Of a stretch of 64,000 bases of DNA, positions 1 through 13,347 are shown one piece after another. Origin of the DNA: Istiophorus platypterus (lineage: Eukaryota > Chordata > Actinopteri > Istiophoriformes > Istiophoridae). The notes beneath the pieces were generated by a model, which was given only the letters and a program-made list of their open reading frames with translations, did no database searches and was not told the DNA's origin. Made by a program: the position numbers and the translations under genes. The number at the start of each line of letters is the position of its first letter. The first letter of the stretch is position 1. Where the stretch lies: contig CM029128.1 of assembly GCA_016859345.1 (NCBI GenBank), positions 15,086,604 to 15,150,603 on the forward strand, in the 5' to 3' direction.

Positions 1-1
1 G

Positions 2-3000
2 TTCTTCCCTGTGGTGCAATGGCTACCTAAATACAAGCTAAGAGAGTACATCTGGGGTGATGTGATGTCCGGACTGATTGTGGGTATCATCTTGGTACCG
101 CAGGCCATTGCCTACTGCCTGCTGGCAGGGTTGGAGCCCATCTATGGCTTATACACCTCGTTTTATGCCAACATTATTTACTTCTTCATGGGGACATCCA
201 GACATGTTTCTGTGGGGATTTTCAGCCTCATGAGCCTTATGATTGGACAGGTAATGGTTTAGAGGTGACACTGATCATACTTTGATACCTTTAATGAAAT
301 GTTAAAGGTAATAATCAGGTGGTGTCTGCAGGTGGTGGATAGGGAGGTGTTCCTGGCCGGTTTTGACCTCAATGAGGATTCCAAATCATCCGATCCTGAT
401 GTGTTTAATGGTTCAGTGGGCACTTACCTCACAGCTGGTAAAGTGCACAGCGTGGAGCTACTGGGTCTGCAGTGTGAGAAGGAGTGTTACGCCATTAGCA
501 TTGCCGCTGCTGTTACATTTCTGGCCGGTGTCTACCAGGTAAAGGGACAATTGCTTTCTGACTTGACTGTGTAAAAGTTGTACTCTATGAGTCAAACGCT
601 AAAAATGAATTAAAGGTACCCTATGCAGTTCTTGATCACTAGTGGAACAATAGATTCTTGATGTTATTAAACTACATTTTGGCGATGGTCTTTCTGTTTT
701 CATGCATATTGACTTGGGCTCTCTTACAATCCCCTCTCTAGGTAATGATGGCTGTGTTTCGGTTAGGCTTCGTCTCTGTCTACCTTTCGGCCCCCATGCT
801 CGATGGTTTTGCCACGGGAGCCTCTTTCACCATCCTGACCGTGCAGGCTAAATATCTCTTAGGTCTAAAGATTCCCCGTCACCAGGGCTACGGCACAGTA
901 GTCGTCACCTGGATCAACATCTTTGCCAACATTCACAAGACCAACCTGTGTGACCTCATCACTAGTGCCATTTGTATCTCCATATTAGGTAAAGAGCTCT
1001 TACAAATTCCCCATCATATTCTTAGTCAGTCTCTCTCCTTAAATGGATGGTATACTAGAGTTTTCAAAATAAAAGGGTAGGAGGCATCTGAGTTATACCT
1101 AAACATTTTCAAGAGAACTAATAACAATACTTCTCCAAACTGACCAAAATTTATTTACAAATTTATAAAGTACTGGGGATTTGCTTTGATGTCACTTGTA
1201 ATTGTAGTAATTGCCTTGAGGAAAACCTGAATTCAAATTCTTATTTTTTTTTTTTTAGATATGGAATAACACTGCCAACTTTTAATTACAGTGGCAGGGA
1301 AAGAGATCCAGGAACGCTACAAGGATCGTCTAAAGATCCCTCTGCCAACTGAGCTGGTAGTGGTGGCGGGCGCTACACTGGCCAGCCATTTTGGGGGGCT
1401 GAACAGCCTATATGGCTCCAGTGTTTCCGGTCACATCCCCACAGGGTTCATCCCTCCCCAGGTGCCCAGATTTTGTCTGATGTCAAGAGTAGCGCTGGAT
1501 GCCATTCCTCTGGCTGTAATTAGGTAATGTACAACCTAATACCATGTTTGCTTAGCATCAGCATGCATCTCTTATCTGGGTTGTTAAAGATTCAGTTTAG
1601 TGGCTGGACTATCATGTGCAAGAGATACATGTCCTCCAGATTGAGATTTGATAAGACACACAACTATTGTTTGCAGAAGTACAGTTGAAAGATGGAGTCC
1701 TCTCAAGTTGCACCACTATGTCTAACCTTTTAATTCTTGAAAAATTTACATTTTTTCTTGCAGGACGGCAGTTGAATCTGATGCATGCCTATATGAGGTG
1801 AAAAATTAAGTCACAACCTCAAATGATCAACAAAATTTCATTTTTATCTTCTAGTTTTGCCTTCACTGTGTCGCTGTCTGAAATGTTTGCTAAGAAAAAC
1901 GGCTACACGGTTCGTCCTAACCAGGAGATGCTGGCAATCGGCCTCTGCAACATCGTCCCTTCCTTCTTCCATTGTTTCACTACCAGTGCAGCGCTAGCAA
2001 AAACCATGGTGAAAGATTCAACGGGCTGCCAGACACAGGTGAATTTAAAACCTTTTGAAAATGGCCACATTTGTAATAACTGGTCCAATCATTTGATGTT
2101 TTGACAATTTAAACAGATGGAATTCTCTGTGATGTTTTCACTTGCATTTACAAAATGATGTAATAGACTATAGATCGTTGTTGATTCCAGTTTACAATTG
2201 TCTTGATTCTCATGATTGTCTTATCATGTGTTCAACACTGTAACATAATTACAATGATCTCGAAAAAACATTCGCACTGCTTAACAAGGATGAATCAGAT
2301 AGTGAATTGATTAGGGGCTAGAGCAATGGGAATCCTTGGAGATTCTACAACTTGTTTTCCCTGCCAAAACAACTCGCAGAAAGAATTTTGCTTAAGGCAA
2401 ATATTGAGTTAATGAGTTGACAGCAACTTCTAGCTTTCTGGCACGAGGAAATGGTTTGTAAGAACCTTATCTGTCTGAAGCTAAGTGTATAGCCTCAGCA
2501 TTCAGAGCAGAAAACCATACTGTTTGTTAACTTTGCAGAAGCTTCTATAAACCCTCTCTCTTTCTTTCTCCATCTTCATCTCTCTGCATTTCTCTGCATT
2601 TTGATCAGGTATCAAGTCTGATCAGTGCCCTGGTTGTCCTTCTCGTCCTCCTCTTCTTCGCACCTTTCTTCTACTCTCTCCAAAAATGTGTTCTTGCCTG
2701 TATCATCATTGTCAGCCTGCGGGGGGCACTGAGGAAGTTCAAGGATGTTCCTGCTAAGTGGCAATCCAGCCAGAAAGACACTATCGTTTGGCTTGTCACC
2801 ATGTCGGCCACTGCTCTCGTTAGTGTGGAGCTTGGCCTCTTGGTGGGAATCGTCTTTTCCATGATGTGCATCATCTTTCAGACCCAGAGGCCCAAGGTGA
2901 GGAAATGACTTGATGCTGGTTTTTGAAAGCTGATACAAAAGACAATAATTCCAGAATGTTAAAACTAATTGCTGTGAATGCTGATATCAAACAGTTAGTG

Positions 3001-3628
3001 AAAGACTGCTTTTGGCCTATGGTGAACTCATAATCTTATCTAATTGGATGTTTGATGTCAGGTCTCTCTGTTGGGCCGGGCCAACAACTCTGATCTTTAC
3101 GAGGATATGGAGGAGTATAAGAACCTCATGCCACTGCCTCGGGTTCAGGTGTTCCGCTTCCAAGCTCCTCTGTACTTCGCTAATAAGGACTCCTTCCTCA
3201 AATCCCTCTACAAAGCTGTTGGAGTTGAACCTTTCTTGGAGATGACCAGGAGGAGAAAGGTGGAGAAGAGGGCCAAACAGATGTCCTTGAAGCAAGCCAA
3301 GGCAAATGGGGATAAAAACAATGGAGAGGTTGTTATTGGACTTGTCCAAAAAGAACTGGAGTTCCACACAATAGTTTTAGACTGCTCTGCCATCCCATTC
3401 ATAGACTCCACAGGCATGGCCACGTTCAAAGCACTGGTCAAGGAATATAAAGATATAGGGGTGAGCATACTCCTCGCCAGCTGTAACACCTCAGTCATTG
3501 ATACCCTGCAGAAGGGACAATTCTTTGGGGAGAATGACAAAGACATGAGCAGCCTGCTGTTTCATACAGTTCACACTGCAGTTCTTTATGCATCAGCAGA
3601 GAGCAGGTCAGAAGACTCTGTGGTGTAG
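2..3628 (+). CDS. slc26a1: SLC26A1 sulfate/anion exchanger, 5' part cut off by window edge
   Basis: SLC26A1 (SAT-1) is a plasma-membrane anion exchanger carrying sulfate, oxalate and bicarbonate. Seven GT-AG exons join in one frame: 2-250, 332-538, 742-988, 1292-1523, 1855-2038, 2609-2896, 3062-3628. They give 657 aa plus a TAG stop; about 50-70 N-terminal residues lie off the left edge. The first exon opens with the family signature (GDVMSGLIVGIILVPQAIAY, GTSRHVSVGIFS). Hydrophobic transport-domain segments fill exons 1-6, including LGFVSVYLSAPMLDGFA and FAFTVSLSEMFAKKNGY. The last exon carries the cytosolic STAS domain (FRFQAPLYFANKDSF, then VLDCSAIPFIDSTGMATFKA), interrupted by a Lys/Glu-rich insert as usual for this domain. 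From remembered family sequences, residue choices such as LCLM/SLMIGQVVDRE and IPRHQG fit A1 better than its sister A2. Gene structure is odd: mammalian SLC26A1 has very few coding introns. It lies tail-to-tail with paqr3. Confidence 0.93.
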
Positions 3629-3726
3629 AACAGCTGAAGGAAGAAGGGAAATGAGAAATTAGAAGTAGAGTCCTTTGACAAGCCATTTTTTCAAGTTTTG
3701 TACTCTTTAATACCCAGATTGAATAT

Positions 3727-3750
3727 CTTTATCTTTATCTTTATCTTTCC
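3727..3750. repeat. Short hexanucleotide tandem (TATCTT)n in slc26a1 3'UTR
   Basis: Three to four consecutive copies of a TATCTT-like unit lie about 100 bases after the slc26a1 stop codon. Confidence 0.7.
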
Positions 3751-5648
3751 AACAAGCCTTCTTTAAAGCTGTTAAAAGCTTTAAAGCTGAAATTTCACAA
3801 AATTAGCCCATCTGTGTGGTGGAAAGATACACACATAGAATAGTCAGAATCCATTGCACCCAGTGCCTTCCAAGGCCCCTCTCAGACCATACCTGTTATG
3901 GATACATAAGTAGCGGAGGCCTCTTCCTCCTTCAAAAGTTGCCAAGCTCATATACATTGAATAGTACTGAATATCTGATTCTGACACTGGTATGCACTGC
4001 TATTTTAATATCGGTTCTTCTCTACAACTAGCAAGAAAACAATATGGCAGACTGACTGTTTGCTGTTGCCCCTCTAACCTTCCTCATAGGCTGGGCTATT
4101 AAAGATGAGAAAGTACAGCATGCGGTTCAATCCACAGCTGCATTCTGTCTACCACTGCATTTTTGCAGTTGGACAGAGAGGGAAATTTAATGTCATTCAT
4201 ACTAATGTACTCCCCACATTAGAACAATAGGAACCAAGATGAAAACCGGTGAAATGGGTCTAAGTAAAAGTATGGTAAGATCAAGATAGAGTAAGCAAAA
4301 ATATTCACTGATCAGAAAATACTACAATGGCTGATATATGACTTTCTATAAAAGTGGAAGAATTGAACATGTCCTTGAAGATTTCCTAAACCAAATCATC
4401 CAAATTAGCGGCAAGCGTATGCCAATGTATTTTATATTTCATGGTTGACTCAGCTACAAGATTTCTCTGTTTGTTTGTGTTGGTAAATCTCTTGCAAATA
4501 TAGATACATGTAAAGACAGGGTGATATGATTGTTGTGAGCTCTTTGCACCGTTAACTTGAGATTTCCAGTTGGACTAAGGTTTGGGTTAGGGGTATTTAA
4601 TCTGTAATGGTCTATGCCACTCATCGTTATTTCTGTCGCCTTCATCTATTAGCTCTCCTCCTGTATTTTCCTCCGCTTGTAGCTTATTTTCGAATGTTGA
4701 TGTTCGGAACAGACACACCCTAACCCTGATCTTTATCTATAGCATCAGTGATATCAATACATGAGGTGTAATGAACATCTAAGTTTTTTATTCATGCGTA
4801 TGTCATTACGTAACTGAAGCTATTTCAACTTTTTATATCCTTTTAAGCCTTTGGCAAAGTCCATGAAGGCTCTAATCCAGGAGTCCAGAGTCCAGACTAT
4901 CATTGGTATTTCTGAGGAGCCAACTATTACCTTGGACCTCATAATCATTTCTAAAAAGTTGGCTAAACTCTTCCTGACTTAAAGAAGAATTTTTTGCGCG
5001 TGGTGGGAAGAAAAGCTTTTCATGACTTGTGAGAACTTCAGGCTTTTTCAGCTTCAATCTCACACTGAGAGAGTCTTGCCTTCAAACTAGCGTCATTACT
5101 ACAAACTTGTACTCTTAGTCTGTTATCTGGTCTCCCAAGAAGACCAGCTTTATGATCTGTTCTCATAAAAAAAACAAAAGGCTTGCTGTTAACTGATGAC
5201 AGCAGGTGATGCCTCATATTTGGTCAAAATGCTTGACTGTATTTGGTTTGTTAAATCTAATATTTTAACTTATGCAAATAAGAGCAGACTTTGTCTCTTT
5301 GTTCACTCCTTTAAGTGTGAAAAATAGATTAAAATAATAATATCCTGTAATAATTTAGAAAGGATGTATTTTTACTTCCATGTGAGAATGTTGCTGTCAA
5401 AAGGACGTAACAGGTGAAGTGGCCTTGTACTAAGATGGAGAAATTCTTGTCTGTAATTTTAGAACATTATCGTTTTGTATTTTCATACACTTATTTTGTA
5501 ATCAAATATTTCCATGTATTAATTTAACTGAAATGATGGTAGCAATTACATTTTCTTTTTTAGGTGAAGTCTATTTGACTGTCACTTTAGCCATAGTGTT
5601 GACATTCAACATCCATATAAAAACACTGCCTCAATGTTCAAAACTTGA

Positions 5649-5654
5649 ATTAAA
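5649..5654 (+). terminator. slc26a1: Possible slc26a1 polyadenylation signal (ATTAAA)
   Basis: An ATTAAA hexamer is followed within about 40 bases by a T/GT-rich run. It would give a 3'UTR of about 2 kb. No canonical AATAAA was noticed earlier in the 3' flank, but an earlier variant signal cannot be excluded. Confidence 0.3.
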
Positions 5655-6140
5655 CTGATGAGTTTTTTTAATGAAGCACTTGTGTTTTTGACTTTTTTGC
5701 CATTAGAAACTGACATTTATGATGTCAAAGGAATATCAATTAATTACCAACCTATATTTTGTCAAAGGAAGGAATATTAAAACTGTGCTAATTAATATTT
5801 TTAATATAACAGTGACTCTCATGACAACGGCCCCCTTGTAGTGACTTAAAAAAATTAAATTATCACTGAATTCTGCAGTCCCCCTGAGATTTTGAGTATC
5901 TTTCAGCTCATTGTTTTGGTTTTATGGTGCACAATTTTACTCTGTTTCAAATGACGTTTGAAGAACTCAGTGGGCAATCTCACTTTCCAGAAATAATGTT
6001 GCGGTTTGTCTGGATAGTCTACAGACCTCAGTGTAAACAGTTTTCAATGGAATTAAGAATAAAAATGACATTAACAGTAATCGACCCTTTAAAAAAAGCT
6101 TGACTACAAGCGTGTAGCATATGCATAGTGTATAGTGTAT

Positions 6141-6176
6141 AGTGTATACATATAGCTTAGGCTATATGTATACACT
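6141..6176. repeat. Perfect 16-bp inverted repeat with 4-base loop
   Basis: Arms 6141-6156 (AGTGTATACATATAGC) and 6161-6176 are exact reverse complements around the loop TTAG. Just upstream, 6126-6146 holds about three tandem copies of TATAGTG. The structure could extrude as a cruciform or mark the core of a decayed DNA transposon; no coding role is visible. Confidence 0.85.
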
Positions 6177-7852
6177 TAAACTGCTTCCAAGTCAACGACA
6201 TCTTCAAAAGTCCTTCAAAGAAGGTTGTTTCCCAAAATGATGATTAGTGAGCAGCTTTAGTAGGTGACACTGCTGCTGTTACAGGCTCCTCACAACTACC
6301 CATTAGTCTGTGAGGTAACAGAATCATGGCTATTATTTGCTTACATAATTACCATACTTTCAAATACTTACTCTGTGTCTTGGTGTATTCTCAGTCATTC
6401 TGAATGACAGTATGGTTTAAAGTTACTTCCCTCCCAAAACAGACAGACAGACATACGCTCGTAGCACATTCAGGTACATTTTAAAAGCCCTTCTTTTACT
6501 TATTAACATTGCATATGCTAAAAGTAAGCTGTTTGCCTTAACCAAGATTGTCAATGATTAAATAAGTTGCATAAAAATATTAAGCCATGCACGTTACAAC
6601 TACCATATAATTTAAGCCTTTTTTTTATTGCGCAACAAAACTGAAAGAAAAAGTCTGAAACTGTGGTGTTCAAACAAGGGAACAGCTAACCTGGCAACAA
6701 ATTGTTGGTTTTTTCGCTATGGTTTTTGTATAGATAAAACAAATGAGATATAACAGGTTAATTAGTGAGCTTTAGAGGCACATGTATGCAGTTACTGTTA
6801 CCTGTGGACAAAGCCAGGATAGCTGTTTTCCATTGCTTCCAGTCTTCACACTTTTACACTTAGCTTAATGGCGCATTCACTTCTTTTTGTGGTTCTTGAA
6901 GATGAAAATCGGTCAGGGAGATGTAGAAATGTCCAGTTACGCTTTTGCTGTAAAAAACAGACACACAGTATTTCATCTCCTAGTCTCCTTTGATGGTCAA
7001 TAAGAAAAAGAGGTTGTTTTCTTGTTTGTAATGAAATTTCCTTATGAACCTCTTGGGAAAAAAAAAAAAAAATCAACCCAAATCCACCTGTAATATCAGG
7101 ATGATTTTCCAGAATTACTGTTCCAGACACCATTAGCACAAATATTCATTACTAAATGAGGTGATGAAGAGGTGGTATATAATTTTCTAACATAATTATT
7201 ATATTTCCAAAACCACAGGGGAAAAATGGCAGTCATTCTGGATGACATCATTGCCATCACAAAGGAATTAAATCACAAGATGAAGGAAAACACCATTTTT
7301 TCCCTGTAGACAGGGGAGGCTTTACACTTTAATGCTTCTGCTGGTGATGAAGTGAGCACGATATGTGACCTCCAATCTTCCAAGTCATCAGGAGGTTCCT
7401 GCGTTTAACAACCATGTAACTTTAAAATTACTATTGATGCTGAAACGAAGTCCTACTCTCAAAGACTCTGCAAGATTCACCTCCCTAAAAGACGATACCT
7501 ACTTCCGTTTGGCACAACACTAATGAAGAGAAACAGGTGAACAGTGTTTAGTGTTATGAGAAAAAGTTCATGTTCATCCATAGTTTCTCTGAACTCCTTA
7601 TTGTAAATGGGCAAATTTTGATCAATGCTGCCCTCTGTTGTTCAACACATATTTTCAATAGCAGAAATGGAGACATATGAAGCGCATGCTGTGTCCCTTG
7701 CAAACAAAATATCAGTAGTATGACGTCCAACCTTCTGTGTGGGGTTTAACCACATTTGTCATATATTATTAGTTTCCTTCTATGAAAGATAATCAAAATA
7801 CAAACAAAAATCGTGAGTTGACAAAATACAAACTCAAATTATTTCAGCATTC

Positions 7853-7858
7853 TTTATT
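7853..7858 (-). terminator. paqr3: Candidate paqr3 polyadenylation signal
   Basis: TTTATT on the + strand reads AATAAA on the - strand. It lies about 2 kb after the paqr3 stop codon. The stretch 7858-9841 is AT-rich, contains no gene and fits a long 3'UTR. Confidence 0.4.
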
Positions 7859-9841
7859 CATTTAAAATACTTAAAAATATATTTTCACAGATGCACTGAA
7901 ATAAATATTTTACATTTCATAAGTCAGTGCCGTCATATAATGATATTAAAAAAAATGCACAAACACGAGATAAACTATCATGAGTTCATTCACAAAAAGA
8001 TCAAGCAGATTGTGATAATTACAGGGCCATGTTCAAAAATAAAAACACCAAGTCAAAAAGGCTGAATAAACTCACTTAGCACCTTTACAGTGCATTTTCC
8101 AGCTGTGCAGTCTGCAGCAGTAAGTGTCCCTTACCCTGAAATCATAACTTGTACTAAATAAAACCTCAAACAAAAAAAAACCTCAAAAAAAAACCAACCC
8201 AAAAACCAAAACATACTGGCCTTGTGGTGTAACAGCAAAGATGATATAGGTCAGAGTTTGATCACTTTGTTCTGGTTTATGTTCACCTCTTGAACAAAAA
8301 CAGATTGTAACAGTAAGTATGCATACAGTACAAATACTAAAACATTATAAGGCAAATGAAGTACAAACGTTTTTAAAATTATGTAGAAATAAAACAAAAC
8401 AAGACATGAAACATTAAAATATCTAACTGTCCCAAATTGTACTGAGAAAAAATACCAGTTGAAGGTACCTGATGCATTTTACACTGGTTTTATTTAAATA
8501 ACGACATCAATTAGACTATAATATTTCCCATGCCCAGCCTCAAGGGTAGACTATGTAACACAGGAGCCACAGGGGTGACAACTGATAAACATTACAGGCG
8601 ATAAGTAATAATGTAATAATCTCGATTGCTGATATGGCTGATGGCTGACCAATCAGCGAGAGCTCAAGTGCTACTGTTTGCTGAACTGTTGGGAAAAATG
8701 TCATTTTGTTGTCTTAACTGTAGAACTCAAGCTGTTAAGGGACATTTTACAAGATTTAAAAAAAAATCTCACTTATCTTGTGCTATCCAAAGTGTTTTGC
8801 TGTTAAGGTATTTTAGTTTTTATTTGCCCAGATTTTTGAAGCACACTCTACCAAAGCCATGCAGTAGTCCCTAAAAACTGTTTTTTAACTATCTTTTTGA
8901 CCACCTCTACCACCTTTTTTGTTCCAAAGATAAAACCAAGGGTCCCAACATTTCTTTTTTCAGTTCTGTACTTTATCAGAAATTACAGACTAATTGTTGA
9001 CTGACCATTAATCATTTGTTCAAAAGCTTCAAACACTTGAGGCAGTGAGACATTGTTTCTCCAGAGGCAAGCAATTCCATGTCCAAATGCTGAATTTCCA
9101 GTGGTCATGATCTTTTGCTGGGCTTTCCACCTTCAATCCAGACATTTCACACTTAAATCTTGAACAAGTTGACAGATAAACCAAAATCACAGGCAAAAAA
9201 GTTGTTGTTCACAAAGGCCATTATGTATTCTCATGTACAAAAATTACTAAGAGGGAATATGATTATCAGGAGAAATACTGACGCTCAGTTTGTCTATAAA
9301 TACATAAAAATTCCTGCTTCATGCATTGATCTAATGATTATGATGCATCATCAGGGATTGTATGCTGTGTTTTTTTGTCCATCAGGGTGGTTCATTGTGG
9401 TGCAGCTGCTTTTGACATCAGTTCACAGCCCCTGAAGGTTAAACTTAGATCTTCTGAATACTAGCAAAGAGCCTGGAACTAGTAACCAGTACAGGCTCTG
9501 GTCTATTGCCCTTTTAGTCTCCTTGCCACCATTAGCTGATATCTACTGTAGGAGACGACTTTAATAAAGGTTTCAGGCTTTTAACAGCTGCCCAGTCCAG
9601 GGCATCCAAACAGTAACCAGCAGCTCAGTGAAAGCTAACAGCTACTCAATACTATCACAGTCTCTGTTTTAGCAGCTAATAGTCAGGAGCATCTGGTAGT
9701 TAGTGGTTGACCGAACTTTAGGTGGTAACTTCTAACCAGCAGCTACTGTAACAGGTTAGAGGGTTTTAAATATAAACATAGTAAGTTAAGGTAACTAATC
9801 TATAAACGATTAGCCTTTAAATATCATTTGATCAGTTTCAC
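7859..9841 (-). other. paqr3: Probable paqr3 3'UTR
   Basis: AT-rich sequence between the paqr3 stop codon and the candidate AATAAA at 7853-7858. Open frames here are short and have no family resemblance. At 9590-9750 there are diverged copies of a TAACCAGCAGCT-like motif. The extent of the UTR is inferred only from the signal position. Confidence 0.4.
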
Positions 9842-12800
9842 TTAACCGTTGCTGGTGCGGGTCGAGCAGGGCTGTGTGTGCCTGAAGTGCATGATGTGTA
9901 CAGCAGTCTGGTGCCACCAGTAAAACATCACAACCACCAGTATGTGCCACACCTGGTGACTGGCGCCCAGGTAGTTCAGCTGGCCTAGGAGGGAGAGATA
10001 AAATCAAAAATCCTCTAAATGCTGTATATGTCATCTTAATTCTTGCACTGTCTTGAAAATGTACAAAAAAAACATCACATTTCAGGGCAAATGACAGTAA
10101 ACCAAAGGGATAAACTACTACTGTGAGTTGAGGTTCATTCTTCTGGGCCAATAATGGACAAGAATTCCTTTAATGTGCTGAGAAAAAAGTGCTGATCTGA
10201 ACATCTGCAAATTCATGTTTCATGATAGTAATCATGTGATATGACAGGTTACCTATATATCAGCACACTGTATTTTGATTTAAATTCATAATTTTATCAT
10301 TCTTGCTTATATTATTTCTTTATATTATAAAATCATATAACATTTTGCCCCCTGCACTGATAACACTGTCTCCTTATATTCTACTGTATTATCAGTAATG
10401 GGTAAAACATATAAGCTTAGATGAAATTTCTTTGGGAATTCGGTCGTACGATACATCATTTTTCTCCCTCAAAACCTCTGTTATGCCTGCAAAAGTTCCT
10501 CTGCTACAATGACCTCTAATGGTATTAAGGTGGTTTGTATAGGACACAGCAACTGGGTTAAGAATAAACCACACATACAGATTAAGCAATAGCTTCTGAG
10601 GACAGAGCAGTGGGGTTAAAGAGACCACATGATTTTGTTCCAGACAACTCAGGGGTAAATACAGCTTAAACTTTGAACTGTGTCTAAGCTAAAGACAGAG
10701 AAACAGCCCCTGTGGTTCTTATTAATCTTTTCTCCTTTTTCAGTTCACCAGTGTCTCGGTTGGTTTAACAATGCAGTAGATAACAGAGGCTCACCAGGGA
10801 AATAACGTTCAGGGATTTTAGTGACGTAGAACAGGAAGGCAGATCCAGCTATCAGATACATCACCATCACACGAGGCAGGAAAAGCTGCACATACAACAA
10901 AGAGAGCTTTGCATGATTAAACATCAAACAGTCAGGAGAGGAAGGATTCATGTTCTACAGGGAAATCATCTACACAGTAAAATCAGCATATAGGAGTTAA
11001 AATAAGAGCAACAATAAAAAAAAAAAAATCATGGCCACTTGAGGAACACTTTGCATAACAAAGCTGCAAAATAGTGAATATTGAGGTGTGGAAAAAAGTG
11101 TGCTTGCATTCATGATCTAACTTTGCTTGTTTTCTAGCATGACTGTACTTCCTGACCTGTACAACAGAGGAGGTGAATCCTCCATTGAGCCAGACCCAGT
11201 GGCACGCGGGAATCACGCTGATGCCAGCCACGCAGCAGAAGATGGCCATGCGTATCCGTCGCCAGTCATTGCTGAGGTAACGAGGGTGGACCTGAGCGCA
11301 GAAGACGGCCAGGATCAGGGAGAGCACTGTCAGCAGGTAAACCTGTCGCCAAAACTGCGAGACAGGAGATGAATAAATCAGATTAGATGAAATGTAAAAT
11401 CACAGCTGGAGCATCTTTTTCTTTGTTAGCATTTTATCTTGAGAAAAAGAAAGATAATCTAATATCAAAAAATGATGGTTCTGATCATTTTTCCAATTTC
11501 ATCTAAACTTCTGCCTTGGGTGTTCACACCTACAGCGTTACAGTAGAAAGCGTAGAAGATCCCAGGTACATAACAGCCCAAGATGCCCACAGAGATGCCT
11601 GCGTAGTCTAACGCTAGCCAGCGACGACACGTCTTCTCTGAGCGGTGGCATGAAAACAGGTGATATCCCACTGAACACAACATGCACACCTGAGACAAAA
11701 AACACACAGTATCGTTACAGTCTCCAAAATATTGTGAAAGTCATATTTTAGTATTCACAACATCCAACACATGATGATTTACATTTAGAACTTTTAAACC
11801 GATGCCATTATTGGTTTTATCAAGTGAGACTATTTTGTTTTAACGTTTTTGGATCGTAAGTTAAAAAACTCCTGTTGCGACTACAATACATGAACTTACC
11901 TCAGAACAATCCAGATATTCACAATGTGCATTTGAAAAAGGGGTTTTAGGAGGAAGGTGAAAAGACAACATTTCGTAGACTATACACTGTAAGTGAAATT
12001 CACTCTGACCTGTCATTTATTTATTCATTATATGAGTGTTTTTTCCTATCCCATTATCAGCAGCTACAAAACCTACAATACAAACCATACACAGCTAATA
12101 TGCAAGCTATGAGCACTGTCTCTACATTTTACAATTCATCAGCTGCCAGTGGGGACTCTGAATTACACTACCACACCTATTTCACTTTATAATATAATAC
12201 ACTGCACTAAACCTTTACAACAGCTTACACACCTGGGCAGGTAGAAGTGAACTGAATGCACCTGAGACAGAACATTGCATACACTATTATTCATGTACAA
12301 ACACTCCACTAATGAAGATTTTCACAATAGATTAGTACTTAAGAATAGCTGACAAATATGGAAAGCCTAACAGTTAGTGCATATATAGCTATAATCCCAA
12401 ACAAACACAATTATAGATGAGATCGTGCACATTCTTTGTGTGAATAATGTGTCTGGGAGGAGTAAGGAAAGGTTATTTTATTAAGTCTGAAGCACACTGC
12501 GTGAGCGAAATTCTCTTTTATTAAAAAAAAATCAATTAAAAATCGTCTCTTATTAAACAGCATCTTTGTGTTCAGTTTCATGTCTAAGACTAACAGTATC
12601 CACCCTGCATTTGATGGGGTAACATTGTGAAAAAACCACCACAGCATGAAGTGTAGCTATTATTTCTATTTTTTACAAAGTCCAAATTGATAAGCTCTTA
12701 CTGACCAAACTGAAGAAAAAAAACATTCACTTAAAAAAAAGAAGCCTATTATAACACACACTTATATAAAGGCCAATAACTTTTACCTGGAAGCAGAACA

Positions 12801-13347
12801 GCCCTATAGCATAGATGACATAGTCCTCTCTGTTAGCTCCAGAGGCTGGCAGGACTGAGGAGAGGTCATTAACCCCCAGAGAGAAGAAGAGCAGGAAACC
12901 TAGCAGGTGGCTCCAGATGTTCACTGTCTCATTGGACAGAATAAAAATACTGCAACAGACAAGAAGAAGCAAAACATTTATACATGAGCAAAAATACAAC
13001 CCTGTGCACATACAACAAGGCGAATCTGTAAACACACACCGACATTCGCAAGCATAATATCTACATGCTACGACAACCGTGATGTTTGCGTGAATGTAAC
13101 CCACTTTAAGTAAGCGAGAAATTTTAAAAATATTTCTCCAAGTTTACCCCCCACTCCCCCACCTCTTAAGGCAGAGCTTGGAGGGCAGGTGAGCCCTGTA
13201 GCCGTCTGTGATGTAGGGGTTTTCCTTCAGGAACAGGGGGATTTGCTCGTAGGTGTACAGTCTTATCCTCTGGGGTATCAGGACCGGCCAGTGCTGGTAG
13301 CTGCCGAGCTCTATGTAGTGGGCAGTCTTCAGCAGCTTCTGGGGCAT
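9842..13347 (-). CDS. paqr3: PAQR3 (RKTG), progestin and adipoQ receptor family member 3
   Basis: PAQR3 is a seven-pass Golgi membrane protein that tethers Raf kinases and dampens Ras-ERK signalling. Six coding exons, in transcript order, are 13347-13163, 12949-12787, 11689-11534, 11354-11157, 10885-10795 and 9984-9842. All have GT-AG borders and matching phases. The product is 311 aa, the same length as I recall for human PAQR3. Clear family stretches are MPQKLLKTAHYIELGSYQHW and ENPYITDGYRAHLPSKLC at the N-terminus, then ILSNETVNIWSHLLGF, VGYHLFSCHRSEKTCRRWLA, LDYAGISVGILGCY, CHWVWLNGG and VMFYWWHQ. The motifs SNETVNIWSH, YHLFSCHS-like and the late HQ match the PAQR metal-binding histidine pattern. 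An in-frame ATG 12 bases upstream (13359) could add four residues; 13347 was chosen because its product aligns with mammalian starts. The exon probably begins at 13406, after a strong pyrimidine tract. Confidence 0.95.

Larger units (their letters stand above)
3629..7834. other. slc26a1 3' flank and slc26a1-paqr3 intergenic DNA
   Basis: No coding exon is recognisable here. The first about 2 kb may be slc26a1 3'UTR. A short TATCTT tandem run lies at 3727-3750 and a perfect hairpin at 6141-6176. The remainder is AT-rich sequence without clear features on either strand. Confidence 0.6.

Noticed and set aside
2612..2938. Long open frames on the - strand opposite slc26a1
   Set aside because: They are shadows of the slc26a1 exon at 2609-2896 and show no protein family features.
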